A DNA stretch of 64,000 nucleotides from Gammaproteobacteria bacterium (lineage in GTDB: Bacteria > Pseudomonadota > Gammaproteobacteria > Pseudomonadales > Azotimanducaceae): NCBI GenBank assembly GCA_012269545.1, contig JAAXKB010000039.1, positions 2,659 to 66,658 on the forward strand. Direction: 5' to 3'. The notes beneath the pieces were generated by a model that saw only the letters and a program-made list of their open reading frames with translations, was not told the origin of the DNA and ran no database searches. Position 1 is the first letter of the stretch; the number at the start of each line of letters is the position of its first letter. Both the position numbers and the translations under genes were made by a program. Of this stretch, positions 9,662 to 18,631 are shown piece by piece.

Positions 9662-9688
9662 TTGGACAGTTTAGATGAGAATGTCCAA
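9662..9688. other. Inverted repeat TTGGACA-N13-TGTCCAA upstream of hfq
   Basis: Perfect 7-bp arms separated by 13 bases, in the 264-base gap between the end of miaA and hfq. Could be a hairpin in the miaA-hfq transcript or an operator. The half-site equals the left arm of the palindrome at 170-183. The rest of the 9460-9723 gap shows no gene. Confidence 0.45.
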
Positions 9689-9723
9689 ACAGTTCACAGC
9701 GCGAGCCGATGAGGCCTGCGGAA

Positions 9724-10689
9724 CTATCCGATAAATCCCGTCAGGACTACATTTCGGGCATCATCGGGATCATCCGATACGACAGGCGTCGCGTCAGGCC
9801 ATTTCTTCAACCAGGTAAGCTGTCGTTTGGCTAACTGCCGGGTAGCGGCGAGACCCTTTTGAACAAATTCGGCGTAATCACACTCACCCATCAGATGCGC
9901 CACCGCTTGGCGATAGCCAACCGCTCGCATGGAGGGCATGCCTGGGTGGAGATCACGCCGGCTAACGAGAGCCTCAACCTCAGCCAAAAAACCCTGCTGC
10001 AGCATTTGTTCGAACCGCTCGCCGATACGCTGATGCAAAACACCACGATCCTTGGGCAACATAATAACCGTCTGACTCCTGTGGCCAGTACGCTCGTAGA
10101 GTGTTCCACCTGCGTGGCTCGCCCATTGGGCAGATAAGGGCGAACCAGTTTCACGGATTACAGCCAAAGCGCGCATCAAGCGTTGATGGTTGTTGGGGTG
10201 AATATTGGCCGCCGCCCTCGGGTCTTGCCGCATGAGTTCGTCATGCAGCACTGTGGCCCCTTTTTCCTCAAGTTCTTGCTGCAAAACTGCTCGCATGTTC
10301 TCGTCGGTTGAAGGCAGGCTGGCAATGCCTTCAAGCATGCACTTGAGATACATCATGGTTCCGCCCACGACGATCGGCTTTTTACCCGCAGCGATTGCCT
10401 CAACAATGGCCGCATCCACATCTGCAACGAACTCAGCCGCCGAGTAGGCTTCGCTTGGGTCGCGGATATCAATCAGTTTGTGTGGATAAGCGCGTAACTC
10501 TTCAGTGGACGGCTTCGCCGTGCCTATGTCCATACCCCGATAAATCAAGGCCGAATCCGCACTGATCAACTGTGCGCGATGAGACCCACCCAACGCATCT
10601 TGCACGGCCATCGCGACGCCAGTTTTACCGATAGCCGTCGGGCCACAAATGATAAGTACCGACTCCGAATCGGCAAGAGCAAAGCTCAT
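9724..10689 (-). CDS. miaA: tRNA dimethylallyltransferase
   Basis: 321 residues, full length. It transfers the dimethylallyl group to A37 of tRNAs reading UNN codons. The P-loop GPTAIGKT is at 16-23, followed by the substrate-binding segments LISADSALIYRGMDIGTAKP and GGTMMYLK, and a C-terminal RQLAKRQLTWLK segment. The start is 10 bases downstream of the mutL stop, so mutL-miaA-hfq very likely share transcripts, as in E. coli. Confidence 0.97.
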   Translation of the reverse strand: MSFALADSESVLIICGPTAIGKTGVAMAVQDALGGSHRAQLISADSALIYRGMDIGTAKPSTEELRAYPHKLIDIRDPSEAYSAAEFVADVDAAIVEAIAAGKKPIVVGGTMMYLKCMLEGIASLPSTDENMRAVLQQELEEKGATVLHDELMRQDPRAAANIHPNNHQRLMRALAVIRETGSPLSAQWASHAGGTLYERTGHRSQTVIMLPKDRGVLHQRIGERFEQMLQQGFLAEVEALVSRRDLHPGMPSMRAVGYRQAVAHLMGECDYAEFVQKGLAATRQLAKRQLTWLKKWPDATPVVSDDPDDARNVVLTGFIG

Positions 10690-10698
10690 GCTGGTAAC

Positions 10699-12573
10699 CT
10701 ACTGACCGCGGAGAAACAGGCGGTCTAGCTCGGCTAAATTGCGGCGGATATACGTAGGCCTGCCGTGATTACACAGTCCGGCGTTTTCCGTGACTTCCAT
10801 TGAGCGCAGTAGCGCATTCATCTCCGTAATCGTAAGCTGACGATTAGCTCGAACCGAACCTCTGCACGCCAAGGTGGCGAGAACGTCAAAATTTTTGCGC
10901 TTAATGCTCTCACCGGTACCAAACTCGCACAGTTCCGCGAGCAGGTCTTGGACCATTTCCTGCACATTGGCCTTCGCCAGAAGCACCGGAACCTCTCTCA
11001 CGACGACGCTCGATTGACCCATGCGTTCGACAATCAAACCCGCTGCATCCAATTGCTCGGCACACTCTTCAGCCAAGTTCGCCTCTTGTTCGGTGACGTT
11101 AAAGGTCAGCGGCACCAAAAGACGCTGCCGGGCAATGCCATCTCTGGCTTGGGCCTCTTTCATTTGCTCGTAAACGATACGCTCGTGAGCCGCATGCATA
11201 TCCACCATCACCAACCCTTGGCTGTTCTGCGCAAGAATATATATGCCGTGCAGCTGGGCAATGGCATAACCCAGCGGGTGCGCATCCTCTGACGACTGTT
11301 CAGTTGCTGACCCGGCAGCATCGTTGGTTTGAGCCTGCGCCGGCCAATCGGCGCGCTGCTCTTCCACCGTGCTCGCCCCGTCTCCCAGACTGCGCTCGTG
11401 TTCATAAATGAGTTGGGTAAACCCGCCCGCAGGGCCGGACCCTGACGAACGATTGGACAGCTCGAACGGGTGTTGCTGCGAAAGCGATGAACGTGTCAGA
11501 TCACTGTCAAATTCCGCATTCACATTGCCGGAGGTCGCTTGGTTATTTGACAGCTGACCGGGACGAAGTCCGCGCAGCGCCCGGTTGAGGCTGGAAAAAA
11601 TAAAGTCGTGAACTTGGCGAGCCTCGCGAAAGCGGACTTCATGTTTGGTCGGGTGGACATTCACATCTACCCCGTCAGCCGGAAGCTGCAAATAAAGAAC
11701 ATAAACCGCATGACGACCATGAAACATCACATCGCTGTATGCCTGACGGATCGCGTGGCCCACCAGCTTGTCGCGAATAGCGCGGCCGTTGACGTAAAAA
11801 TATTGCTGATCCATTTGCCGCCGATTGTGATGGGGCAGACCCACCCAGCCGAACATACGCAAATCGTGATTAGACTCGTCGATGTGGACCGAGTTTTCCA
11901 CAAAATCTGGACTGAGAACCCTGCACAGCCGATCAGCCGGATCGCCGGGTGCGAGCCTGAGCGGTCGATTGACGCGCGCTGAGCTCCCCGTCGTACGCGC
12001 CTGAGCCAGAGAAAACCCAATATCCATATGGGCGAGACTCAAACGGCGCAAAATCTGATCGATCTGACCAATTTCGCTGCGCTCGGACTTTAGAAATTTT
12101 CGCCGTGCGGGGGTGTTATAAAACAAATCTCGAACTTCTACGGTGGTGCCCTGAGGATGGGCCACCGGGCCTGAGCCCTGAGTTTCGCCACCGTGGCTTT
12201 CGACAAACCACCCTCCTGCCTCAGAGGAGGTTGCGGAGCTCAACTTAACCTTGGCCACGGATGCGACACTCGCCAGAGCTTCGCCACGAAAACCTAGGCT
12301 GTCGATACCGATCAAATCGCCTGCGTCGCCAATTTTACTGGTTGCGTGACGCTGCAGCGCGAGAGGTAAATCGTCTGAGTGGATACCGCCACCATCATCG
12401 CGAACCCAAACCAGATCGACACCTCCGGCCTCGGTCCTCACTTCAATCTCTCTTGCTTCAGCATCAATGCTATTTTCTATCAATTCTTTAACGATGGAAG
12501 CAGGGCGCTCTACCACTTCGCCTGCGGCAATTTGGTCAGCTACAAATGAACTTAGTACTTTTACTCTGCTCAA
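10699..12573 (-). CDS. mutL: DNA mismatch repair protein MutL
   Basis: 624 residues. It links MutS mismatch recognition to strand cleavage and excision. The N-terminal GHKL ATPase is clear: VADQIAAGEVVERPASIVKELIENSIDA, DDGGGI, and GFRGEALASVASV. A variable serine-rich linker (about 340-430) leads to the C-terminal dimerisation domain. The latter has ATLACRGSVRANRQLT and CNHGRPTYIRR. An endonuclease DQHAxHExxxYE metal motif is represented only by VDMHAAHERIVYEQM, as in other gammaproteobacteria. The start is assigned to TTG at 12573, with GAGG 8 bases upstream and 4 bases after the amidase stop; homologs begin at this point. Confidence 0.96.
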   Translation of the reverse strand: MSRVKVLSSFVADQIAAGEVVERPASIVKELIENSIDAEAREIEVRTEAGGVDLVWVRDDGGGIHSDDLPLALQRHATSKIGDAGDLIGIDSLGFRGEALASVASVAKVKLSSATSSEAGGWFVESHGGETQGSGPVAHPQGTTVEVRDLFYNTPARRKFLKSERSEIGQIDQILRRLSLAHMDIGFSLAQARTTGSSARVNRPLRLAPGDPADRLCRVLSPDFVENSVHIDESNHDLRMFGWVGLPHHNRRQMDQQYFYVNGRAIRDKLVGHAIRQAYSDVMFHGRHAVYVLYLQLPADGVDVNVHPTKHEVRFREARQVHDFIFSSLNRALRGLRPGQLSNNQATSGNVNAEFDSDLTRSSLSQQHPFELSNRSSGSGPAGGFTQLIYEHERSLGDGASTVEEQRADWPAQAQTNDAAGSATEQSSEDAHPLGYAIAQLHGIYILAQNSQGLVMVDMHAAHERIVYEQMKEAQARDGIARQRLLVPLTFNVTEQEANLAEECAEQLDAAGLIVERMGQSSVVVREVPVLLAKANVQEMVQDLLAELCEFGTGESIKRKNFDVLATLACRGSVRANRQLTITEMNALLRSMEVTENAGLCNHGRPTYIRRNLAELDRLFLRGQ

Positions 12574-12577
12574 AACC

Positions 12578-13909
12578 TCAACCTCGCGGGATGTAAATGG
12601 TCTGCCCAACGCGAATCCGATCGCTGGACAGTCGATTACGTTGTTTCAAAGCTGATGAGGAAACGCCGTATTTGGCAGCAATCTCGGAAATCGTGTCGCC
12701 ACGACCGATGGTGTATCGAATCTCTTCTCGGCGCTCGGCGAGCCAAGTTGTGGGGGGCGGATTCGCCCGCATGAACTCGGTAACGCCAGCCGTGATCGCT
12801 TTGCTCAGCTTGAGCTGATGAGAAGCTTGAGCCAATTTTTTGGCTTCACCGGGGTTAGAAATAAAGCCGGTCTCAACGAGTATGGACGGCATATCCGGAG
12901 ATTTGAGGACCAAAAACGCCGCTTGCTCTACCTGTTTTTTGTGCAACTTTGTGACTTTGCCCATGTTGCGAAGCACGGCCTCCCCCACTTGGATGCTCTG
13001 GCTGCGATTGCCGTTCATCGACAAGTCCAGTAGCACTTGCGCCAGCATTGGATCTTTGTCGTCCAAACTCACATTGCCAACGCCACCCAGCATATCCGAT
13101 TGATTTTCTCGCTCAGCCAACCATTTGGCTGTTTCACTGGTAGCACCTCGATCAGACAGCGTATAAACCGATGCGCCTGATACCGATGCTTGCTTGAACG
13201 CATCCGCGTGAATCGATACGAAAAGGTCGGCGCGTTTTTCACGCGCCAACGCCGTACGTTTGCGGTGGCCTAAGTAGTAGTCGCCGTCGCGAATCAAGAA
13301 TGCGTCAAATCCCTTCTGCTTCTTGATTTCGTTTACCGTGCGCTTAGCGATCTGCAGCACCACATGTTTCTCTTGGATGCTGCGGGGGCCTAGGGCACCC
13401 GGATCTTCGCCGCCATGCCCAGCGTCGACAGCAATCATAACGTCTCTGCCTGTGGTGACCGGCGCAGTTGCGGCGCGAGGACTTTCTTCAACCTTAACCT
13501 TTCGTTTGGCGTTAGTTTTTGGGAAGTAGAGATCCGCAACTAAGCGGTGACCGTAGGGCGCAATCGGCTTTAACGTGAAGGACTTGGGACGGAAGCCAAC
13601 TTCTGCGTCGACCACGATCCGGTATCCGTCTTTGCGCTGACCTCCGCGCAAACCCTTGATATGCGTCAATTCTTTGGTCGAATTGAGTGAGAGCCCAGAG
13701 CGAGGCTTCGCATCTTTGACATCAATAACGATACGATGAGGGTTCTGCAGTTCGAAAATGGAATATTGAGCGGCTTGGGCGGTGTCCAGTACCACCCGAA
13801 TGTAATCGGGGGATTCATGGGTTCGCACACCCTGAATGACATTGGCTAAGAGCGCTGGCGCTGCCAGCACCAGCAGATAGAACGCGGCAATGTTGCCCAA
13901 TCTAAGCAA
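12578..13909 (-). CDS. amiB: N-acetylmuramoyl-L-alanine amidase with AMIN and LysM domains (AmiB/AmiC type)
   Basis: 443 residues. A signal peptide (residues 1 to about 22), an AMIN domain (about 25-140; targets the septum), the zinc-dependent amidase_3 catalytic domain (DAGHGGEDPGALG near 160, FVSIHADAF, LVETGFISNPGEA) and a C-terminal LysM peptidoglycan-binding repeat (YTIGRGDTISEIAAKYGVS). It cuts septal peptidoglycan during daughter-cell separation, normally under EnvC/NlpD activators. The AMIN-amidase-LysM order equals AmiB. Its 5' end overlaps tsaE by 8 bases. Confidence 0.95.
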   Translation of the reverse strand: MLRLGNIAAFYLLVLAAPALLANVIQGVRTHESPDYIRVVLDTAQAAQYSIFELQNPHRIVIDVKDAKPRSGLSLNSTKELTHIKGLRGGQRKDGYRIVVDAEVGFRPKSFTLKPIAPYGHRLVADLYFPKTNAKRKVKVEESPRAATAPVTTGRDVMIAVDAGHGGEDPGALGPRSIQEKHVVLQIAKRTVNEIKKQKGFDAFLIRDGDYYLGHRKRTALAREKRADLFVSIHADAFKQASVSGASVYTLSDRGATSETAKWLAERENQSDMLGGVGNVSLDDKDPMLAQVLLDLSMNGNRSQSIQVGEAVLRNMGKVTKLHKKQVEQAAFLVLKSPDMPSILVETGFISNPGEAKKLAQASHQLKLSKAITAGVTEFMRANPPPTTWLAERREEIRYTIGRGDTISEIAAKYGVSSSALKQRNRLSSDRIRVGQTIYIPRG

Positions 13910-14390
13910 ACCGGACGCTGACCTTACGCTGCATTAGTGCGTTTGAATTAACCGGTCCTTCGAGGGCTTGGTTTGGCGCATACAGGCTTAGCGAGACCTC
14001 CACATTTGCCGGAGGCAGCCAGCCCACCCCCTGAGCAGGCCACTCAATGAACTTTAAGCCCGGACCTTCAAAAATCTCGTCAAACCCTAAAAACTCCAAC
14101 TCTTCGGGAGACTTAAGCCGATAGAGATCGAAGTGAAACACATCCCCGTTGTCCGTTTGGTAAGGCTCAAGCAGCGTATAGGTAGGACTCTTTACTGCGC
14201 CGCTGTGTTTCATCAAGCGCAGTATTCCGCGCACCAGTGTTGTTTTACCAGCGCCCAAATCCCCGTGTAAATAGATCACAGCAGAATCACCCAAGAGCCG
14301 ACGAATAACATCATGCAATTCACCGCCAAACGCTACGGTGGCCTTTTCATCAACCAAAATCCGACCCGATATGTCGTCAACGCTCGGCAT
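13902..14390 (-). CDS. tsaE: tRNA threonylcarbamoyladenosine synthesis ATPase TsaE
   Basis: 162 residues. It is the ATPase partner of TsaB/TsaD in making the t6A37 base of tRNAs reading ANN codons. Walker A GDLGAGKT at 43-50, the SPTYTLLEPY segment, DLYRL and the FIEWP segment all match. It is overlapped by the amidase gene on its 3' side and lies 54 bases downstream of nnr, the order nnr-tsaE-amiB-mutL seen in most gammaproteobacteria. Confidence 0.95.
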   Translation of the reverse strand: MPSVDDISGRILVDEKATVAFGGELHDVIRRLLGDSAVIYLHGDLGAGKTTLVRGILRLMKHSGAVKSPTYTLLEPYQTDNGDVFHFDLYRLKSPEELEFLGFDEIFEGPGLKFIEWPAQGVGWLPPANVEVSLSLYAPNQALEGPVNSNALMQRKVSVRFA

Positions 14391-14444
14391 TCATCGCCTC
14401 TTACACCCTTTATGGATAATTTTAAAGGACAACCGCACCACAGT

Positions 14445-15962
14445 TTACCCAGTTACCGGCGGGAGATCTCGCAGCAATGCGGCAATTCGAGGAATCACCG
14501 CGGAAGCGGTTAAACCCCGTTCGCCAATTTCTTGCGCTGCCAAGTCGCCAGCCGCGCTGTGCAACAATGCTGCGGTATAAAACGCAGTTGCGCTGTCATC
14601 TAGTTGCTGCGCGATCAAACTACCGGCCAAACCCGCCAGCACATCGCCCATCCCTGCCGTCGCCATCCCCGGATTACCATGCCCGCAGATGGCTTGAGAC
14701 TGTCGATCACCCATCACCGTACCCGGGCCTTTGAGCAAACAGGTCGCCTGAAAGCGTTCGGCCATATCCGCGACCGACCGCACGGTATTTTTCGTAACAT
14801 CAGTCACAGAACGACCCAGCAGTCGCGCGGCTTCTGCGGCATGAGGCGTCAGAAAAAGGGTTTCACTGGGGAGACCCCGCTGATGCCAAGTGTTTTGATC
14901 CGCCAACCAGTACAGCCCATCCGCGTCAATCACCAGAGGACCATGGAACGCTGCGACGGTATTAAGCACCTGTTCTGCCCAATCCCCCCTGCCTAACCCC
15001 GGACCCAACACGACGACACTCGCTTGGGATAACACCGACGCCATGCTCTGGTCTTGATCGCTGCTCAGCGGATCAACCCACATGGCCTCGGGCAGCCGGG
15101 CCTGCAATCCGGCCAGGTTCTCCGGAGCAGTCGCCACAGTCACCATGCCAGCGCCACTGCGCAGCGCGGCTTCTGCTGCCAGTAGGGCCGCGCCCCCCAT
15201 GCCCTTGCAGCCACCAACAACGACTACATGACCCCGCTGATGTTTGTAGGCCGCCAACGGCAAAGCCGGATGCAGGCCTGCATGCCAACGACGCAAAGGC
15301 ACGCTGCCATGAGTCTCCGAGAAGTCTTCGCCCACACCAAGGTTTGAAAACAAGCGCTGACCGCTATGCGCTGGCCCCTGACCCGTGTACAGACCAATTT
15401 TACGCGCAATAAAGGAAACTGTGGCGTCCGCCCTTACCGCGAGTTGGGCCTCGCCTGTATTGGCGTTGAGTCCTGACGGAAGATCCAAGCTCAACGTAAA
15501 TGCGCCAGACCCATTAATCGACTCGATGGCCTGAGCCAACTCCGGCCGTGGCATGCCTTGAGCTCCGGTGCCAAGTAACGCATCGACAATCACCGGGTAA
15601 CGAATGGCGGAAGACGCATCCTCAAGCTCTAGACCGGCCTCTAGTGCACGCTGGCAAGCTGTCAACGCGTCGCCTGTGAGCTGAGCTTTTGGCTCCACGG
15701 CGATCAGCTGTATGGCAATACCCAATTGCCGCGCCAATACACCCACCCAATAGCCGTCACCGGCGTTATTTCCCTTCCCGCATAGAATCGTCAGGGAGGT
15801 CAGCTCCGAACACAATGACATGAGGCTTTCCAGAGCAAATTGCGCAGCACGCCGCATTAACATCTGACCACTGAGCCCTAAGCCACCTTCGGATACCGGC
15901 TTCATCGCTTTGGCATCTATGTCGCGGCATGCAGCGGCTGAATAAAGTTTTAGATCGTGCAT
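14445..15962 (-). CDS. nnr: Bifunctional NAD(P)H-hydrate epimerase / ADP-dependent dehydratase
   Basis: 505 residues in two domains. The N-terminal YjeF_N epimerase (about 1-220, with ILCGKGNNAGDGY and VDALLGTGAQG) interconverts R and S hydrates. The C-terminal ribokinase-like dehydratase (about 235-505, with VVGGCKGMGGAALLAAEAALRSGAG-type segment, LTPHAAEAARLL and GNPGMATAGMGDVLAG) converts S-NAD(P)HX back to NAD(P)H using ADP. The reading frame stays open to 16214, but homologs begin at the MHDLKLYS start (15962), and the longer form would overlap queG on the other strand. No strong ribosome-binding site is seen at 15962. Confidence 0.94.
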   Translation of the reverse strand: MHDLKLYSAAACRDIDAKAMKPVSEGGLGLSGQMLMRRAAQFALESLMSLCSELTSLTILCGKGNNAGDGYWVGVLARQLGIAIQLIAVEPKAQLTGDALTACQRALEAGLELEDASSAIRYPVIVDALLGTGAQGMPRPELAQAIESINGSGAFTLSLDLPSGLNANTGEAQLAVRADATVSFIARKIGLYTGQGPAHSGQRLFSNLGVGEDFSETHGSVPLRRWHAGLHPALPLAAYKHQRGHVVVVGGCKGMGGAALLAAEAALRSGAGMVTVATAPENLAGLQARLPEAMWVDPLSSDQDQSMASVLSQASVVVLGPGLGRGDWAEQVLNTVAAFHGPLVIDADGLYWLADQNTWHQRGLPSETLFLTPHAAEAARLLGRSVTDVTKNTVRSVADMAERFQATCLLKGPGTVMGDRQSQAICGHGNPGMATAGMGDVLAGLAGSLIAQQLDDSATAFYTAALLHSAAGDLAAQEIGERGLTASAVIPRIAALLRDLPPVTG

Positions 15963-16034
15963 CAGGCTTCGTTTGTCGTGAGTCAATTGAAATCTACCAT
16001 CGGTCGAGATCGACTGTTGCGAGTTTGATTTGAG

Positions 16035-16040
16035 TATACT
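16035..16040 (+). promoter_or_regulatory. Candidate -10 element for queG
   Basis: TATACT, 58 bases before the queG start in the divergent nnr/queG region. No convincing -35 at 16-18 bases; a promoter here is a guess based on the -10 alone. Confidence 0.3.
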
Positions 16041-16097
16041 GACAGGCCCACCCCGGATGACGAGTGCTTTATTAACATCCCTGACGATTTTACAGAT

Positions 16098-17171
16098 GTG
16101 CCCAGCAAGTGGGATCCCGCAGAGGTTAAGAGCCGCATCCTCAGGGAGGGGGCGGCTCTTGGCTTCGATAAGTTGGCTGTGACCGATACCGATCTCTCCG
16201 ATCAGGAACCCCATGTTCTTGCTTGGCTAGCCAATGGCTTTGCTGGAGAAATGTCCTATCTCGAACGACACGTCGAGAAACGGCTTCGACCTGCGCTGCT
16301 GGAACAAAACACCTGCAGAATCATTACCGCCCGCATGCAATATCTGCCGGCAGACACTCAGCCGCTGCAAGTGCTGGAAAACAGCAGCCAAGCATACATT
16401 TCTCGCTACGCATTGGGTCGCGACTACCACAAGGTTCTGCGCCGACGCTTGGCCAAACTGGCTGAGCAGATCAATATCACGCTGGCGTCATCAGCGCCGC
16501 CCTTCTCATTTCGCGCCTTCACCGACTCGGCCCCGGTACTGGAAAAAGCGTTGGGCGAGAAATCGGGGCTCGGTTGGATCGGCAAACACACGCTACTACT
16601 CGACAAAGAAGCCGGATCTTGGTTTTTTCTTGGCGAAATTTATACCAACGCGCCGCTGCCAATCGACGATGCCGCGACCGAGGACAGCTGCGGAAGATGC
16701 AGCGCCTGCATGACAGTGTGCCCGACCGAAGCCATCGTATCGCCGAAGCGCCTCGATGCCCGACGCTGTATTTCCTATCTTACCATCGAGAACCGCTCGT
16801 CGATCCCTGTGGAGTTCCGCAAGGCAATCGGGAACCGGATTTACGGCTGCGATGACTGCCAGTTATTTTGTCCCTGGAATCGAGAATCGCCCACCACAAC
16901 CGAGGCAGATTTTGCGGTTCGGCACGGTCTCGATAACCCGAGCTTGATCGATTTATTCCAGTTAACCGAATCTGAGTTTTTGGCGCTAACCGAGGGGTCT
17001 GCTATGCGTCGAATCGGCTACGCACAGTGGCAACGTAACTTAGCCGTTGGCCTGGGTAACAGCGAGGGCGGTCCTGAGGCCGTGCAGGCTTTAACTCAGG
17101 CATTGGGCAACGTAAATGACATGGTGGATGAGCACATCCAGTGGGCGATAGCTCAGCTCACCTCACCCTGA
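16098..17171 (+). CDS. queG: Epoxyqueuosine reductase QueG
   Basis: 357 residues. It performs the last step of queuosine synthesis, reducing epoxyqueuosine in tRNA with a cobalamin and two [4Fe-4S] clusters. Conserved pieces are FTDSAPVLEKALGEKSGLGWIGKHT (shown here only as a location, about residues 138-162), the ferredoxin-type cysteines in CGRCSACMTVCPTEAI and the second set in YGCDDCQLFCPWN. The GTG at 16098 is the only reasonable start in frame. Convergent with orn; the two 3' ends overlap by 19 bases. Confidence 0.96.
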   Translation: MPSKWDPAEVKSRILREGAALGFDKLAVTDTDLSDQEPHVLAWLANGFAGEMSYLERHVEKRLRPALLEQNTCRIITARMQYLPADTQPLQVLENSSQAYISRYALGRDYHKVLRRRLAKLAEQINITLASSAPPFSFRAFTDSAPVLEKALGEKSGLGWIGKHTLLLDKEAGSWFFLGEIYTNAPLPIDDAATEDSCGRCSACMTVCPTEAIVSPKRLDARRCISYLTIENRSSIPVEFRKAIGNRIYGCDDCQLFCPWNRESPTTTEADFAVRHGLDNPSLIDLFQLTESEFLALTEGSAMRRIGYAQWQRNLAVGLGNSEGGPEAVQALTQALGNVNDMVDEHIQWAIAQLTSP

Positions 17172-17701
17172 ACGAACAAATGTGCTCGGTAGTAACGCAG
17201 TTCTTCAATGGACTCGCGAATGTCCGCCAACGCGGTGTGCTGATTGGTTTTGATCACGCCTGCCGCTATGTCGGGATGCCAACGCTTCGCCAGTTCTTTG
17301 ATGCTGCTGACATCGACCATGCGGTAGTGGAGATAGCTTTCCAAGGAGGGCATGTAGCGCGACAAAAAGCGTCGGTCCTGCCAGATGGTATTGCCACACA
17401 AAGGCGCTGCGGCCTGTTCCACATGCGTTTCTATGAACGCCAGCGTTACCGCCTCCGCCTCTGTTTCAGAAACTCCGTCAGCGGCAATACGCTCCAGTAA
17501 CCCGGATGCGCTGTGGTGAGTCTGATTCCACTCGTCCATGCCATCGAGCAGAGCTTGGGGCTGACTGACGGCCAACACCGGCCCTTCCGCAACCACGTTC
17601 AGGTCGCTGTCGGTAATGATGGTTGCCATCTCGATAATACGATCATGCAATGGATCCAACCCGGTCATTTCCAAATCGATCCAAACCAAATGGGAACTCA
17701 C
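17153..17701 (-). CDS. orn: Oligoribonuclease
   Basis: 182 residues. A 3'-5' exonuclease that degrades 2-5 nt RNAs and pGpG, hence needed for c-di-GMP turnover. DEDDh motifs: WIDLEMTGLD (D,E), the CGNTIWQDRRFL segment, and HTALADIRESIEELRYYR (H and D). The start is assigned to GTG at 17701, preceded by AAGGAG with 6-base spacing; a TTG at 17719 lies upstream of that site and is unlikely. Neighbours rsgA/motAB of the Pseudomonas arrangement are absent. Confidence 0.96.
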   Translation of the reverse strand: MSSHLVWIDLEMTGLDPLHDRIIEMATIITDSDLNVVAEGPVLAVSQPQALLDGMDEWNQTHHSASGLLERIAADGVSETEAEAVTLAFIETHVEQAAAPLCGNTIWQDRRFLSRYMPSLESYLHYRMVDVSSIKELAKRWHPDIAAGVIKTNQHTALADIRESIEELRYYRAHLFVQGEVS

Positions 17702-17800
17702 GTATTTCTCCTTGTGCAAAAGACCGCCTGCTGATTCTCGGTGCTCTGATGCTGATCTTTGAGCTATGCTTTACTCACAACCTTAGCTGGGGAGCGCCTC

Positions 17801-18631
17801 TTGTACCACCAACATCCGGTAGAAGTTCTTGAATCCGACGTCGTAGCGGATTTACCCGAGACAGACACCCTGCTGGTGCAGGTCACCTCTCGAGCACTTT
17901 ACGAGCAGGCACATATTCCCGGAGCCGTCTTAATCGAACCATCAGAACTCGTTTGCGGCATTCCACCGGCCGTGGGCAAGTTACCCGATCTGAAGAAAAT
18001 CGAAACCACTCTTAAAAGAATTGGTTATCACCCGGAGCAACGGGTTATCGCGCTCGATGACGAAGGCGGCGGTTGGGCTGGTCGCCTGTGCTGGACTCTG
18101 GATGTAATCGGCCACTACGACTGGGCCTATCTGGATGGCGGCCTGCATGCTTGGCATGCGGCCGGGTTACCGCTTACTCAGCAGACGACTCAAATTGAAC
18201 CCACCCAAGCCTTACATCTGACCATTGATCGCTCTCCAATTGCCGAGTTAGCTGATGTGCTGGCATCGATTGAGAACGACACATGTCTTATCTGGGATGT
18301 GCGCTCTGCAGAAGAATATGCCGGCTTACGCTCAGGCTCGGCACGACGTGGCCATATCCCCGGAGCCGTTAATCTCGATTGGGAACTGCTCAAAGACAGC
18401 AATCGACAGCTCCGCCTGGTGGAAAATCTAGACGAAATAGCCGCGTCTCTGGGTCTGCTGCAGGCCGAACAAGTGATCACCCATTGCCAGAGTCATCATC
18501 GCTCTGGATTATCCTATCTCGTTGGTCGCTTGCTGGGTCTGAATATCAAGGCCTTCCATGGTTCCTGGGCGGAATGGGGCAATGACCCGAACACCCCAAT
18601 TGAAAATCCTTGCGAGGCCCATGATTCATGA
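17801..18631 (+). CDS. rhdA: Two-domain rhodanese sulfurtransferase
   Basis: 276 residues made of two rhodanese domains. The first (about 10-125) is inactive; the second carries the active loop CQSHHRSG with Cys229. The CH-type signature LIWDVRSAEEYAG and RGHIPGAVNLDWE are present. Such enzymes transfer sulfane sulfur, classically from thiosulfate to cyanide in vitro; the physiological acceptor is unknown. The TTG at 17801 has GGGGAG 6 bases upstream. Its stop overlaps the psd start (ATGA), so the two are translationally coupled, as in Pseudomonas. Confidence 0.9.
   Translation: MYHQHPVEVLESDVVADLPETDTLLVQVTSRALYEQAHIPGAVLIEPSELVCGIPPAVGKLPDLKKIETTLKRIGYHPEQRVIALDDEGGGWAGRLCWTLDVIGHYDWAYLDGGLHAWHAAGLPLTQQTTQIEPTQALHLTIDRSPIAELADVLASIENDTCLIWDVRSAEEYAGLRSGSARRGHIPGAVNLDWELLKDSNRQLRLVENLDEIAASLGLLQAEQVITHCQSHHRSGLSYLVGRLLGLNIKAFHGSWAEWGNDPNTPIENPCEAHDS

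Noticed and set aside
14445-16214. 589-codon version of nnr
   Set aside because: The extra 84 codons are not conserved and overlap queG and the divergent promoter region.
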